DNA from: an uncultured Steroidobacteraceae bacterium
GTDB lineage: Bacteria; Pseudomonadota; Gammaproteobacteria; Steroidobacterales; Steroidobacteraceae
Assembly (NCBI GenBank): GCA_955652795.1
Contig: CATPBQ010000219.1
Span: 1-6,593, forward strand
Length of the DNA stretch: 6,593 bases
Direction: 5' to 3'
A model generated the notes under the pieces. The model saw only the letters and a program-made list of their open reading frames with translations. It did not search any database and was not told where the DNA came from. Shown here one piece after another: positions 1 through 6,341 of this stretch (position 1 is its first letter; each line of letters opens with the position of its first letter). The translations under genes and the position numbers were made by a program.

Positions 1-1
1 C

Positions 2-1030
2 GAAGGCGGCGAGGACCCGACCTACGTCATCGGCGGGCGCCTGAAGAGCGCCGCCAGCAACGCGCGCCTGGGCGCCGGGCGTTACCTGGTCGCCGAGGCC
101 GACGAGAGCGACGCCTCGTTCACGCATCTGCAGCCGCTGATGGCGATCGTCACCAACATCGACAACGATCACCTCAGTACGCACGGCGGGGACTTCGGGC
201 TCCTCAAGCAGAGCTTCGTCGACTTTCTGCACAATCTGCCGTTCTACGGCCTGGCGGTGCTGTGCGCGGACGACGAGCAGCTGCGCAGCATCGTGCAGAA
301 AGTCAGCCGGCCGATCCGGTCCTACGGCCTCGAGTCGGGCGCGGACGTGCGCGGCGAGAACGTGCGTCCCGCGGGCTTGCAGACGCATTTCGACGTCAGG
401 CGACCCGGAGCGGCGCCGCTCGCCGTGACGGTGAATCTTGCCGGCATTCACAACGTGCGTAACGCACTCGCGGCGATCGCGGTGGCCACCGAGCTCGAGA
501 TCGACGATCAGGCGATCCTGCGCGCGCTGGCGGGCTTCCAGGGCATCGACCGGCGCCTGCAGCACATCGGCGACGTGCTCACCGCCGTGGGCCGTGTCAG
601 CATCGTCGATGACTACGCCCATCACCCCACCGAAGTGGCCGTGACGCTGGCCGCCGTGCGCCAGGGCTACGCCGGCCGGCGTGTGCTGCTCGCGTTTCAG
701 CCGCACCGCTACACGCGCACCCGCGACCTGATCGACGATTTCGGCAAGGAGCTCTCGGGCGCCGATGTCTTGTGCGTGACCGAGGTCTACGCCGCGGGCG
801 AGACCGCGATCCCCGGCGCCGACGGCCGCGCCATCTGCCGCGCGGTGCGCAGCCGCGGGCAGCTCGAGCCGTTGTTTGTCGAGAAGGTCGAGGAGCTCGC
901 CCAGGCGCTCAAGGACGTGATCCGCGATGGCGACGTCATCGTTGCCATGGGCGCGGGCAACATCAGCGCCGTGGCGCATGCGCTCCCCGCGGCTCTCGCG
1001 GCACTGCTGCCGCCGGGGAGGGCGTCGTGA
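2..1030 (+). CDS. murC: UDP-N-acetylmuramate--L-alanine ligase MurC (C-terminal part, 5' end outside window)
   Basis: Cytoplasmic ATP-dependent ligase that adds L-alanine to UDP-MurNAc, the first amino acid of the peptidoglycan stem peptide. The frame is open from base 2, so 342 residues are visible; full MurC is about 460-490 residues, so the N-terminal UDP-binding domain and the GTHGKT P-loop lie upstream. Visible Mur ligase central-domain motifs are EADESDASF (around visible residues 31-39), VTNIDNDHL (49-57) and GIHNVRNALAA (148-158). The C-terminal domain shows DDYAHHPTEV (203-212) and QPHRYTRT (233-240), both characteristic of MurC rather than MurD, MurE or MurF. The gene ends in TGA at 1028-1030, whose last base is the first base of the murB ATG. 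Nothing suggests truncation or frameshift. An internal ATG at 140 is not the start, because the family sequence continues upstream of it. Confidence 0.97.
   Translation, partial: EGGEDPTYVIGGRLKSAASNARLGAGRYLVAEADESDASFTHLQPLMAIVTNIDNDHLSTHGGDFGLLKQSFVDFLHNLPFYGLAVLCADDEQLRSIVQKVSRPIRSYGLESGADVRGENVRPAGLQTHFDVRRPGAAPLAVTVNLAGIHNVRNALAAIAVATELEIDDQAILRALAGFQGIDRRLQHIGDVLTAVGRVSIVDDYAHHPTEVAVTLAAVRQGYAGRRVLLAFQPHRYTRTRDLIDDFGKELSGADVLCVTEVYAAGETAIPGADGRAICRAVRSRGQLEPLFVEKVEELAQALKDVIRDGDVIVAMGAGNISAVAHALPAALAALLPPGRAS
1015..1022 (+). promoter_or_regulatory. Ribosome binding site of murB inside the murC end
   Basis: GGGGAGGG lies within the last codons of murC, 7 nt before the murB ATG at 1030. 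It supports ATG 1030 over the adjacent in-frame GTG at 1027, and suits termination-reinitiation across the TGATG junction. Confidence 0.6.
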
Positions 1031-1920
1031 TGCTCGCCGTGGCCCCGGAGTTCCTGGTGCGCGTGCGCCGCGATGAGCCCTTGAGCCGGCACACCTCCTG
1101 GCACGTCGGCGGACCTGCGGAAGTGTTCTTCAATCCGCGCGACCGCGCCGAGCTGGCGGCGTTCCTGCGCACCGTGCCCCTTGATGTGCCCATCCACTTC
1201 ATCGGGCTCGGCAGCAACCTGCTGGTGCGTGACGGAGGCCTGAAGGGGATCGTCATCAGCACGCACGGTACGCTCGATGCCCTCACGCGCATCAACGAGA
1301 CCACGGTGCACGCGCAGGCCGGCGTCGCCTGCGCCCGCATCGCCAGGCAATGCGTCAAGTGGGGCCTCGGGCCCGCGGAATTCTTCGCCGGCATTCCCGG
1401 GACCCTGGGCGGCGCCCTGGCGATGAACGCCGGCGCCTTTGGCGGGGAAACCTGGCGCTACGTGCTGAGTGTGGAAACCATCGACCGCGGCGGCCACACG
1501 CACACCCGCGAGGCCGGCGAGTACCGCGTCAGCTACCGCCAGGTCATCGCGCCCGCGCCTGAGGAATGGTTCATCGCCGCGAGCTTGAGCTTCGAGCGTC
1601 GTCCCGCCGCGCACGAGAGCGAGGTGCGCGCGCTGCTCGAGCGGCGCAAGGCGTCGCAGCCGATCGGCGAGTGGAGTTGCGGTTCGGTGTTCACCAACCC
1701 GCCGGGGGATCACGCTGCGCGCCTCATCGAGGTCGCCGGGCTCAAGGGGTTTCGCATCGGCGATGCCTCGGTGTCGCACAAGCACGCGAATTTCATCATT
1801 AATCACGGCCAGGCGAGCGCCGCGGACCTGGAGCGCCTGATCGCGCACGTGCGCGATACGGTGCAGCGCGTACATGGCGTCGCGCTGCGCCCTGAAGTGC
1901 GGATCGTGGGAGTGCCGTAA
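1030..1920 (+). CDS. murB: UDP-N-acetylenolpyruvoylglucosamine reductase MurB, short type II form
   Basis: Cytoplasmic FAD-dependent enzyme that uses NADPH to reduce UDP-GlcNAc-enolpyruvate to UDP-MurNAc, the substrate of MurC encoded just upstream. The product is 296 residues, typical of type II MurB and shorter than the roughly 340-residue E. coli type I protein. The FAD-binding domain carries HTSWHVGGPAEVFF (21-34), GLGSNLLVRDGG (59-70) and GIPGTLGGALAMNAGAFGGE (121-140). YRVSYR (165-170) holds the arginine equivalent to E. coli Arg159 (R170). CGSVFTNPPGDHAARLIE (217-234) contains the likely proton-donor serine S219. KHANFI (251-256) and a C-terminal PEVRIVG (288-294) with the conserved glutamate E289 complete the active site. 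The start is ATG in a TGATG overlap with murC, with a strong SD. The residue before KHANFI is His (VSHKHANF), where Glu is more usual. Confidence 0.97.
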   Translation: MLAVAPEFLVRVRRDEPLSRHTSWHVGGPAEVFFNPRDRAELAAFLRTVPLDVPIHFIGLGSNLLVRDGGLKGIVISTHGTLDALTRINETTVHAQAGVACARIARQCVKWGLGPAEFFAGIPGTLGGALAMNAGAFGGETWRYVLSVETIDRGGHTHTREAGEYRVSYRQVIAPAPEEWFIAASLSFERRPAAHESEVRALLERRKASQPIGEWSCGSVFTNPPGDHAARLIEVAGLKGFRIGDASVSHKHANFIINHGQASAADLERLIAHVRDTVQRVHGVALRPEVRIVGVP

Positions 1921-1923
1921 GCC

Positions 1924-2910
1924 ATGCGCCTCATCTACGAACCGCCCCAGCTGCGCCGCGTCACCGATGCAGGCGCGTTCGGCCGCGTGGCGGTGCTGTT
2001 CGGCGGCGACTCCAGCGAGCGCGAGATCTCGCTCCTCTCGGGTAACGCGGTGCTGGATGGGCTCAAGCGCCGCGGCGTGGACGCGCACGCCTTCGATCCG
2101 CGCGCGACGGCGCTGTCGGATCTGATCGGCCGCCGCTTCGACCGCGTCTGGATCGCGCTGCACGGTCCCGGCGGTGAGGACGGCACGCTGCAGGGCGCGC
2201 TCGAATACCTGGGCGTCCCCTATACCGGCAGCGGCGTGATGGGCTCGGCCATCGGCATGGACAAGCTGCGTACCAAGCGCCTGGCGCTGGCGGTGGGCGT
2301 GGCGACCGCGGACTTCGTGGTACTGCGCGGCGCGCAGGATTTCGAGCTGGCGCTCGAGCGCCTCAAGCTGCCGCTGATCGTGAAGCCCGCCACCCAGGGC
2401 TCGAGCGTCGGCATGACCAAGGTCGAGCGCGCCGCGGATCTGCCCGCCGCCTACGCGCTCGCCGTGCAGCTCGAGACGCTGGTGTTTGCGGAAGCGTGGA
2501 TCCCAGGACCTGAGTACACCGTGGCGATCCTGCAGGAGCGTGCCCTGCCCTCGATCCGCATCGAGACGCCCAGGACCTTCTACGACTACGAGGCGAAGTA
2601 TTTCCGCGACGACACGCGCTACTTCTGTCCGTCCGGCCTTTCGCACAGCGCCGCGGAGCATCTCGCCAATCTCGCGCTCGCCGCATTCGAGGCCGCCGGC
2701 GCCTCGGGCTGGGGGCGGGTGGATTTCATGATGGACGCCGCCGCAAGGCCGTTGCTGCTGGAGATCAACACCGTTCCGGGCATGACCAGTCACAGCCTGG
2801 TGCCCATGGCGGCGCGCGCGATCGATGTCGATTTCGACGAACTCGTGTGGCGCGTGCTCGAGACCAGTTTCACCCGCCGGCCCGCCTTAAGTCCGCAGCG
2901 AGCGGTGTAG
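1924..2910 (+). CDS. ddlB: D-alanine--D-alanine ligase (Ddl)
   Basis: Cytoplasmic ATP-grasp ligase joining two D-alanines to make the D-Ala-D-Ala dipeptide that MurF adds to the stem peptide. At 328 residues it is about 20 longer than E. coli DdlB; the extra length is an N-terminal lead before VAVLFGGDSSEREISL (22-37). Active-site residues, by alignment from memory to E. coli DdlB, are E32 (E15), K154 (K144), S160 (S150), Y226 (Y216), R265 (R255), D267 (D257), E280 (E270) and N282 (N272). Motifs are HGPGGEDGTLQG (80-91), KPATQGSSVGM (154-164), TFYDYEAKY (218-226), GWGRVDFMMD (262-271) and LEINTVPGMTSHSL (279-292). K181 of DdlB is replaced by A191, and the loop has Q158 where DdlB has Glu, as in DdlA-type KPANQGSS. 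The ATG sits 3 nt after the murB stop in the same frame, so no earlier start is possible. A GGGAG at 1908-1912 is the likely SD. Confidence 0.96.
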   Translation: MRLIYEPPQLRRVTDAGAFGRVAVLFGGDSSEREISLLSGNAVLDGLKRRGVDAHAFDPRATALSDLIGRRFDRVWIALHGPGGEDGTLQGALEYLGVPYTGSGVMGSAIGMDKLRTKRLALAVGVATADFVVLRGAQDFELALERLKLPLIVKPATQGSSVGMTKVERAADLPAAYALAVQLETLVFAEAWIPGPEYTVAILQERALPSIRIETPRTFYDYEAKYFRDDTRYFCPSGLSHSAAEHLANLALAAFEAAGASGWGRVDFMMDAAARPLLLEINTVPGMTSHSLVPMAARAIDVDFDELVWRVLETSFTRRPALSPQRAV

Positions 2911-2915
2911 CAACC

Positions 2916-3701
2916 ATGCTCGGCCGCCCCCAAAACCGTCGCAAACCCTCCGAGCGCCGCCTGCGGCTGCCGCTCATCAACTGGCGCTACCTGAGCCTGT
3001 GGGTGGGCGCGCTGGCGGCGATCGCGGCGGCGCTGAGCGCGGTGTCGTGGGCGTTCGATCAACCCATCGAGACGGTGGCCGTGGAAGGGCGCTTCCAGCG
3101 CGTGGCGCCGGTGGACGTCGAGCGGGTCGTGAAAGAGAGGGTGCACGGCGCGGGCCTGCTGTCGGTGGACCTCGCCGCGGTGCGCCGCGCCATCCACACG
3201 CTGCCGTGGGTGGATGCGGTGAGCGTGCAGCGCGCCTGGCCCCGGGGCCTGAACGTGCTGGTCATCGAGCAGAGCGCCGCGGCCCGCTGGGGCGAGCGCG
3301 GGCTACTCAACACCCGTGGTGAGCTGTTCGACACCGACGAGCGTCACATTCCGCCGGAGCTGGCTCAGCTCGCCGGCCCCGACGGCAAGGAGTCACTGGT
3401 GGCGCAGCGCTATCTGGCCGCAGAAGGACGTCTGTCGCAGGCGGGCCTGCGCCTCACGGCATTGCGCCTGGATGCACGCGGCGCCTGGGAATTCGATCTT
3501 GCCAACGGCGTCACCGTGCGTCTGGGAAGGCGCCAGGTGGACGAGCGCTTCGAGAAATTCATGAACACCGCGCTGAAGCTCGTCACGCAGCGCGGCGAGG
3601 ACATTGCCTACGTGGACATGCGCTACACAAACGGGTTTGCCATCGGCTGGCGCGGCAATGCCGCCCGCGCCGCGGGCCGGGACGGTGGTCACGATGCTTA
3701 A
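2916..3701 (+). CDS. ftsQ: Cell division protein FtsQ
   Basis: Bitopic inner membrane protein that bridges the cytoplasmic division ring and the periplasmic septal wall machinery, with FtsB and FtsL as known partners in the family. The product has 261 residues (E. coli FtsQ has 276). A short basic cytoplasmic tail (1-19, rich in Arg and Lys) precedes one membrane helix at about 26-46. A POTRA domain follows at about 51-118, with VAVEGRF (54-60), LPWVDAVSVQRAWP (96-109) and LNVLVIEQSAAARW (112-125). The beta domain ends with YVDMRYTNGFAIGW (232-245), a typical FtsQ C-terminal motif. ATG 2916 is chosen because it gives a normal-length basic tail 5 nt after the ddl stop; an in-frame ATG at 2847 would overlap ddl by 64 nt. 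The SD upstream is poor, which suggests low translation or dependence on ddl. The gene overlaps ftsA by 8 nt. Confidence 0.94.
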   Translation: MLGRPQNRRKPSERRLRLPLINWRYLSLWVGALAAIAAALSAVSWAFDQPIETVAVEGRFQRVAPVDVERVVKERVHGAGLLSVDLAAVRRAIHTLPWVDAVSVQRAWPRGLNVLVIEQSAAARWGERGLLNTRGELFDTDERHIPPELAQLAGPDGKESLVAQRYLAAEGRLSQAGLRLTALRLDARGAWEFDLANGVTVRLGRRQVDERFEKFMNTALKLVTQRGEDIAYVDMRYTNGFAIGWRGNAARAAGRDGGHDA

Positions 3702-4929
3702 GCGCGCGGACAGAAATCTGATCGTCGGGCTCGACATCGGCACCTCCAAGGTCGTGGCGCTGGTTGGGGAAGTGGGGCCAGACGGCTCGATCGAGCTTCT
3801 CGGGCTCGGCTCACAGCCCTCGCGGGGACTGAAGAAGGGCGTGGTGGTCAACATCGAGTCCACCGTGCAGTCCATCCAGCGGTCGGTGGAGGAAGCCGAG
3901 CTGATGGCCGGCTGCGAGATCCACTCGGTGTTCGCCGGCATCGCCGGCAGCCACGTCCGCAGCCTCAACTCCCACGGCGTGGTGGGCGTGCGCGACAAGG
4001 AGGTCACGCACGGCGACGTCGAGCACGTGATCGATGCGGCCAAGGCGGTGGCCATTCCCGCGGACCAGAAGATCCTGCACGTGCTGCCGCAGGAGTTCCT
4101 GGTCGACGGCCAGGAGGGCATTCGTGATCCGATCGGCATGTCGGGCGTGCGCCTCGAGGCGAAGGTGCACATCGTCACCGGCGCCGACAGCGCCGCGCAG
4201 AACATCGAGAAGTGCATCCAGCGCTGCGGGCTGGTAGTCGACGACGTGGTGCTCGAGCAGCTGGCCTCGGCTTTCGCGGTCCTCACCGAGGACGAGAAGG
4301 AGCTCGGCGTGTGCCTGGTCGACATCGGCGGCGGCACCACCGACCTGGCCGTGTTTGCCAATGGGGCGATCCGCCACACGGCCGTCATTCCGATCGCCGG
4401 CGACCAGGTCACCAACGACATCGCAGTCTCGATGCGCACGCCAACCCAGTATGCCGAGGACATCAAGATCCGCTACGCGTGCGCGCTGTCGCAACTCGCC
4501 AACCCCGACGAGAGCATCGAGGTGCCGAGCGTCGGGGAGCGACCGGCGCGCCGCCTCGCGCGGCAGACACTCGCCGAGATCGTCGAGCCGCGCTACGAGG
4601 AGCTGTTCGGGCTGGTGCGCGAGGAACTGCGGCGCACCGGCTTCGAGGAAGTAGTCGCCGCCGGCATCGTGCTCACCGGCGGCAGCGCCAAGATGGAAGG
4701 CGCGATCGAGCTCGCCGAGGAGGTGTTCCACGTGCCGGTGCGCCTGGGTGTGCCGCAAGCCGTGCGCGGTCTCACGGACGTGGTGCGCAACCCGGTTTAT
4801 TCCACCGGCGTGGGGCTGCTGCTCTACGCCCGTGACAACGTCCTGCCCGCGCATCGCGGGCGCTCCCTGGGCGGGAACGCCAAATCGGTGTTCGACCGCA
4901 TGCGCTCCTGGTTCCAGGGCAACTTTTGA
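3694..4929 (+). CDS. ftsA: Cell division protein FtsA
   Basis: Actin-like ATP-binding protein that tethers FtsZ filaments to the inner membrane and helps recruit later division proteins. The product has 411 residues, near the 420 of E. coli. The phosphate-1 motif is VGLDIGTSKVVALVGEV (11-27). The FtsA-specific 1C subdomain falls at about 85-165, including RDPIGMSGVRLEAKVH (144-159). Phosphate-2 is CLVDIGGGTTDLAVF (207-221) and the adenosine motif is GIVLTGGSAKMEG (324-336). RQTLAEIVEPRYEEL (290-304) is a further conserved stretch. The C-terminus, about 396-411 (FDRMRSWFQGNF at the end), is the amphipathic membrane-targeting helix, so the protein is complete. ATG 3694 lies inside the ftsQ end and the two overlap by 8 nt. 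A GGTGG five bases upstream is a modest SD, so coupling to ftsQ is likely. An in-frame upstream ATG at 3604 would add a non-conserved 30-residue lead and is rejected. Confidence 0.97.
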   Translation: MLKRADRNLIVGLDIGTSKVVALVGEVGPDGSIELLGLGSQPSRGLKKGVVVNIESTVQSIQRSVEEAELMAGCEIHSVFAGIAGSHVRSLNSHGVVGVRDKEVTHGDVEHVIDAAKAVAIPADQKILHVLPQEFLVDGQEGIRDPIGMSGVRLEAKVHIVTGADSAAQNIEKCIQRCGLVVDDVVLEQLASAFAVLTEDEKELGVCLVDIGGGTTDLAVFANGAIRHTAVIPIAGDQVTNDIAVSMRTPTQYAEDIKIRYACALSQLANPDESIEVPSVGERPARRLARQTLAEIVEPRYEELFGLVREELRRTGFEEVVAAGIVLTGGSAKMEGAIELAEEVFHVPVRLGVPQAVRGLTDVVRNPVYSTGVGLLLYARDNVLPAHRGRSLGGNAKSVFDRMRSWFQGNF

Positions 4930-4961
4930 AGCTGACAGAGCGATTGAAGCTGACAGAGCGA
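4926..4961 (+). repeat. Perfect tandem duplication, two 18-bp units, across the ftsA stop
   Basis: The unit TTGAAGCTGACAGAGCGA occurs at 4926-4943 and again, without mismatch or gap, at 4944-4961. The first copy contains the ftsA TGA stop at 4927-4929. As 18 is a multiple of three, the ftsA frame meets TGA four times (4927, 4933, 4945, 4951). Replication slippage is the simplest origin; no function is evident. Confidence 0.9.
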
Positions 4962-5007
4962 AGAACGACTCACAACCAACCTTTGTATTCGTGTAAGGAG
5001 CGATATC
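4930..5007 (+). other. ftsA-ftsZ spacer
   Basis: This 78-nt gap holds most of the 18-bp duplication, then a stretch at 4961-4996 that is less GC-rich than the flanking genes, then the ftsZ SD. I see no convincing -35/-10 pair and no terminator hairpin, so ftsZ is probably read at least partly by transcription through ftsA. In E. coli, promoters serving ftsZ lie within upstream genes, and the same may hold here. Confidence 0.6.
4994..5000 (+). promoter_or_regulatory. Strong ribosome binding site of ftsZ
   Basis: TAAGGAG is close to the full anti-SD complement and lies 7 nt before the ATG at 5008, in a locally A/T-richer, probably weakly structured leader. It is the best SD in the window, consistent with FtsZ being far more abundant than FtsQ or FtsA in bacteria studied. 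Confidence 0.85.
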
Positions 5008-6216
5008 ATGTTTGAACTGATGGACGCGTACAGCCAGAGCGCCGTCATCAAGGTGATCGGCGTGGGGGGTGGCGGCGGCAACGCCGTGGCCCACATGGTC
5101 ACGGCCGGTATCGACGGCGTGGAGTTCATGTGTATCAACACCGACTCGCAGGCCCTCAAGCACGCCAAGGTGAAGACGGCGCTGCAAATCGGCTGCAACA
5201 TCACCAAGGGACTGGGAGCGGGTGCCGACCCGGAAATCGGTCGCGCGGCGGCGATGGAGGACCGCGACCGCATCGTCGAGCTGGTCGAGGGCTGCGACAT
5301 GTTGTTCATCACCGCCGGCATGGGCGGCGGCACGGGCACCGGTGCGGCGCCGGTCGTCGCACAGGTGGCGCGTGAGCTGGGCATACTCACCGTCGCGGTC
5401 GTGACCAAGCCGTTCGAGATGGAGGGCAACAAGCGCGGCTGCGTCGCCGACCACGGTATCGGCGAGCTGTCCAAGTTCTGCGACTCGCTGATTACAATTC
5501 CTAACCAGAAGCTGTTGACGGTGTTGGGTCCGCAGACCACGCTGCTTGATGCCTTCAAGGCGGCGAATCAGGTGTTGCAGGGCGCGGTGCAGGGCATTGC
5601 GGAGCTCATCACGCGCCCCGGCCTCATCAACGTCGACTTCGCCGACGTGCGCACCGTGATGGCGGAGACCGGCATGGCGATGATGGGATCGGGCGCGGCC
5701 AGCGGCGAAGGCCGGGCACGCGCGGCGGCGGAGGCAGCTGTATCCTCACCGTTACTCGAGGATATCAACCTTGCGGGTGCGCACGGCATCCTGGTCAACG
5801 TCACCGCGAGCATGGACCTGTCGATCGGCGAATTCCAGGAGGTTGGGCAGATCGTGAAGCAGTTCGCTTCCGAGGACGCGACGGTGGTGGTCGGTACGGT
5901 CATCGATCCGGAGCTGGAGAACCAGCTGCGCGTCACCGTGGTGGCGACGGGCTTAGGCAGGCCTACTGCCGCAGTGCGAGCGCCGCTCACTTCACCGCGC
6001 GAGCGCGAGGCGGCGGCAGGCCGCGATCACCGCGACGTGCGCGCCGAGCCGCCGATGCGCATGGTGCGGCGCCCACTGTCGAGCAACGACTACGCTGCGC
6101 TCGACAAGCCCACCGTCCAGCGGCAGCGGGCGGTCGGGGATGGGCTGCGGCCGGCAGCCGACTCCTCGGAGGATCTGCTGGATATCCCGGCGTTCCTGCG
6201 GCGGCAGGCCGATTGA
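5008..6216 (+). CDS. ftsZ: Cell division GTPase FtsZ
   Basis: Tubulin-like GTPase that polymerises at midcell into the cytokinetic ring. The product has 402 residues (E. coli 383). The GTP-binding half shows IGVGGGGGNAV (17-27), NTDSQAL (44-50) and the tubulin signature AGMGGGTGTGAAP (103-115). Nucleotide contacts E139, R143, N166 and N187 match E. coli by a +1 offset. The T7 loop NVDFADV (208-214) supplies catalytic D210 and D213. The core ends near VVATGLG (311-317); a charged, low-complexity linker of about 70 residues follows, then the C-terminal peptide LLDIPAFLRRQ (390-400) that binds FtsA and ZipA-type partners. Five cysteines (C42, C63, C96, C145, C158) are unusual, since E. coli FtsZ has none. 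IGCNITKG (61-68), KRGCVADHG (142-150) and KFCDSL (156-161) depart from the usual IGSGITKG, KRM.FAEQG and KHVDSL. All essential motifs are intact, so the protein should be functional. Confidence 0.98.
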   Translation: MFELMDAYSQSAVIKVIGVGGGGGNAVAHMVTAGIDGVEFMCINTDSQALKHAKVKTALQIGCNITKGLGAGADPEIGRAAAMEDRDRIVELVEGCDMLFITAGMGGGTGTGAAPVVAQVARELGILTVAVVTKPFEMEGNKRGCVADHGIGELSKFCDSLITIPNQKLLTVLGPQTTLLDAFKAANQVLQGAVQGIAELITRPGLINVDFADVRTVMAETGMAMMGSGAASGEGRARAAAEAAVSSPLLEDINLAGAHGILVNVTASMDLSIGEFQEVGQIVKQFASEDATVVVGTVIDPELENQLRVTVVATGLGRPTAAVRAPLTSPREREAAAGRDHRDVRAEPPMRMVRRPLSSNDYAALDKPTVQRQRAVGDGLRPAADSSEDLLDIPAFLRRQAD

Positions 6217-6222
6217 TATGAT
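6193..6222 (+). promoter_or_regulatory. Possible lpxC promoter at the ftsZ end
   Basis: TATGAT at 6217-6222, directly after the ftsZ stop, matches the sigma70 -10 consensus at five of six positions. The best upstream partner, TTCCTG at 6193-6198 with an 18-nt spacer, is a poor -35. If active, transcription would start near 6229 and give lpxC a leader of about 110 nt that contains the hairpin below. A separate lpxC promoter downstream of ftsZ is known in E. coli. Confidence 0.35.
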
Positions 6223-6243
6223 ACGGTAGCGCGCCTTATGTGA

Positions 6244-6286
6244 AGCGCCTTGGAGGGGCCAGCTTGCGGTCCCTCCTTACGGCGCT
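6244..6286 (+). promoter_or_regulatory. Two-part inverted repeat (RNA hairpin) between ftsZ and lpxC
   Basis: The inner arms GGAGGGGCC (6252-6260) and GGTCCCTCC (6268-6276) form nine pairs, one of them G-U, around a 7-nt loop. The outer arms AGCGCC (6244-6249) and GGCGCT (6281-6286) form six perfect pairs, separated from the inner stem by a TT/TTAC internal loop. No T-tract follows, so this is not a canonical intrinsic terminator. It may be a leader structure, a processing or stability element, or a weak attenuator between ftsZ and lpxC. Confidence 0.7.
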
Positions 6287-6304
6287 CGAGACGCGCCGCT
6301 CATT

Positions 6305-6318
6305 CGCAGCATGCTGCG
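6305..6318. repeat. 14-bp perfect palindrome upstream of lpxC
   Basis: CGCAGCATGCTGCG equals its own reverse complement and ends 23 nt before the lpxC ATG. In DNA it could be a site for a dimeric regulator; in RNA it can form only a 5-bp stem with a CATG loop. No known operator is recognised. Confidence 0.6.
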
Positions 6319-6341
6319 GTCGGTGTAGCAAAGCAGTACGC

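Larger units (their letters stand above)
6217..6341 (+). other. ftsZ-lpxC spacer
   Basis: This 125-nt gap carries a candidate -10 box, a two-part hairpin and a 14-bp palindrome, and no open frame that I can support. It is the longest noncoding stretch in the window and its most structured one. Confidence 0.8.

Noticed and set aside
772..1029. Upstream extension of the murB frame into murC
   Set aside because: The translation is Arg/Gly-rich and unrelated to MurB; the family sequence begins after ATG 1030, which has a good SD.
787..2793. Long open frame of 668 codons on the minus strand opposite murC, murB and ddl
   Set aside because: It lies antisense to well-recognised genes, has a low-complexity Arg/Ala/His/Gly-rich translation, and is the expected product of GC-rich codon bias.
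2847..2915. Upstream ATG for ftsQ overlapping ddl
   Set aside because: It would add 23 non-conserved residues; ATG 2916 gives the usual short basic tail before the membrane helix.
3811..5454. Open frame of 547 codons on the minus strand opposite ftsA and ftsZ
   Set aside because: It is a mirror frame of conserved genes with His/Asp/Ala-rich translation, no domain recognised and no spacer for its own promoter.
5493..5498. TACAAT inside ftsZ as a -10 box
   Set aside because: No acceptable -35 lies 16-18 nt upstream, and the site is within conserved FtsZ codons (SLITIPN).
6244..6286. Intrinsic terminator after ftsZ
   Set aside because: The stem is strong, but the following bases (CGAGACGCG) contain no T-run, so canonical intrinsic termination is not supported.
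6311..6328. Five-codon open frame ATG...TAG within the palindrome region, as a leader peptide
   Set aside because: It is too short, has no SD and no amino acid bias suggesting attenuation; it overlaps the palindrome by chance.
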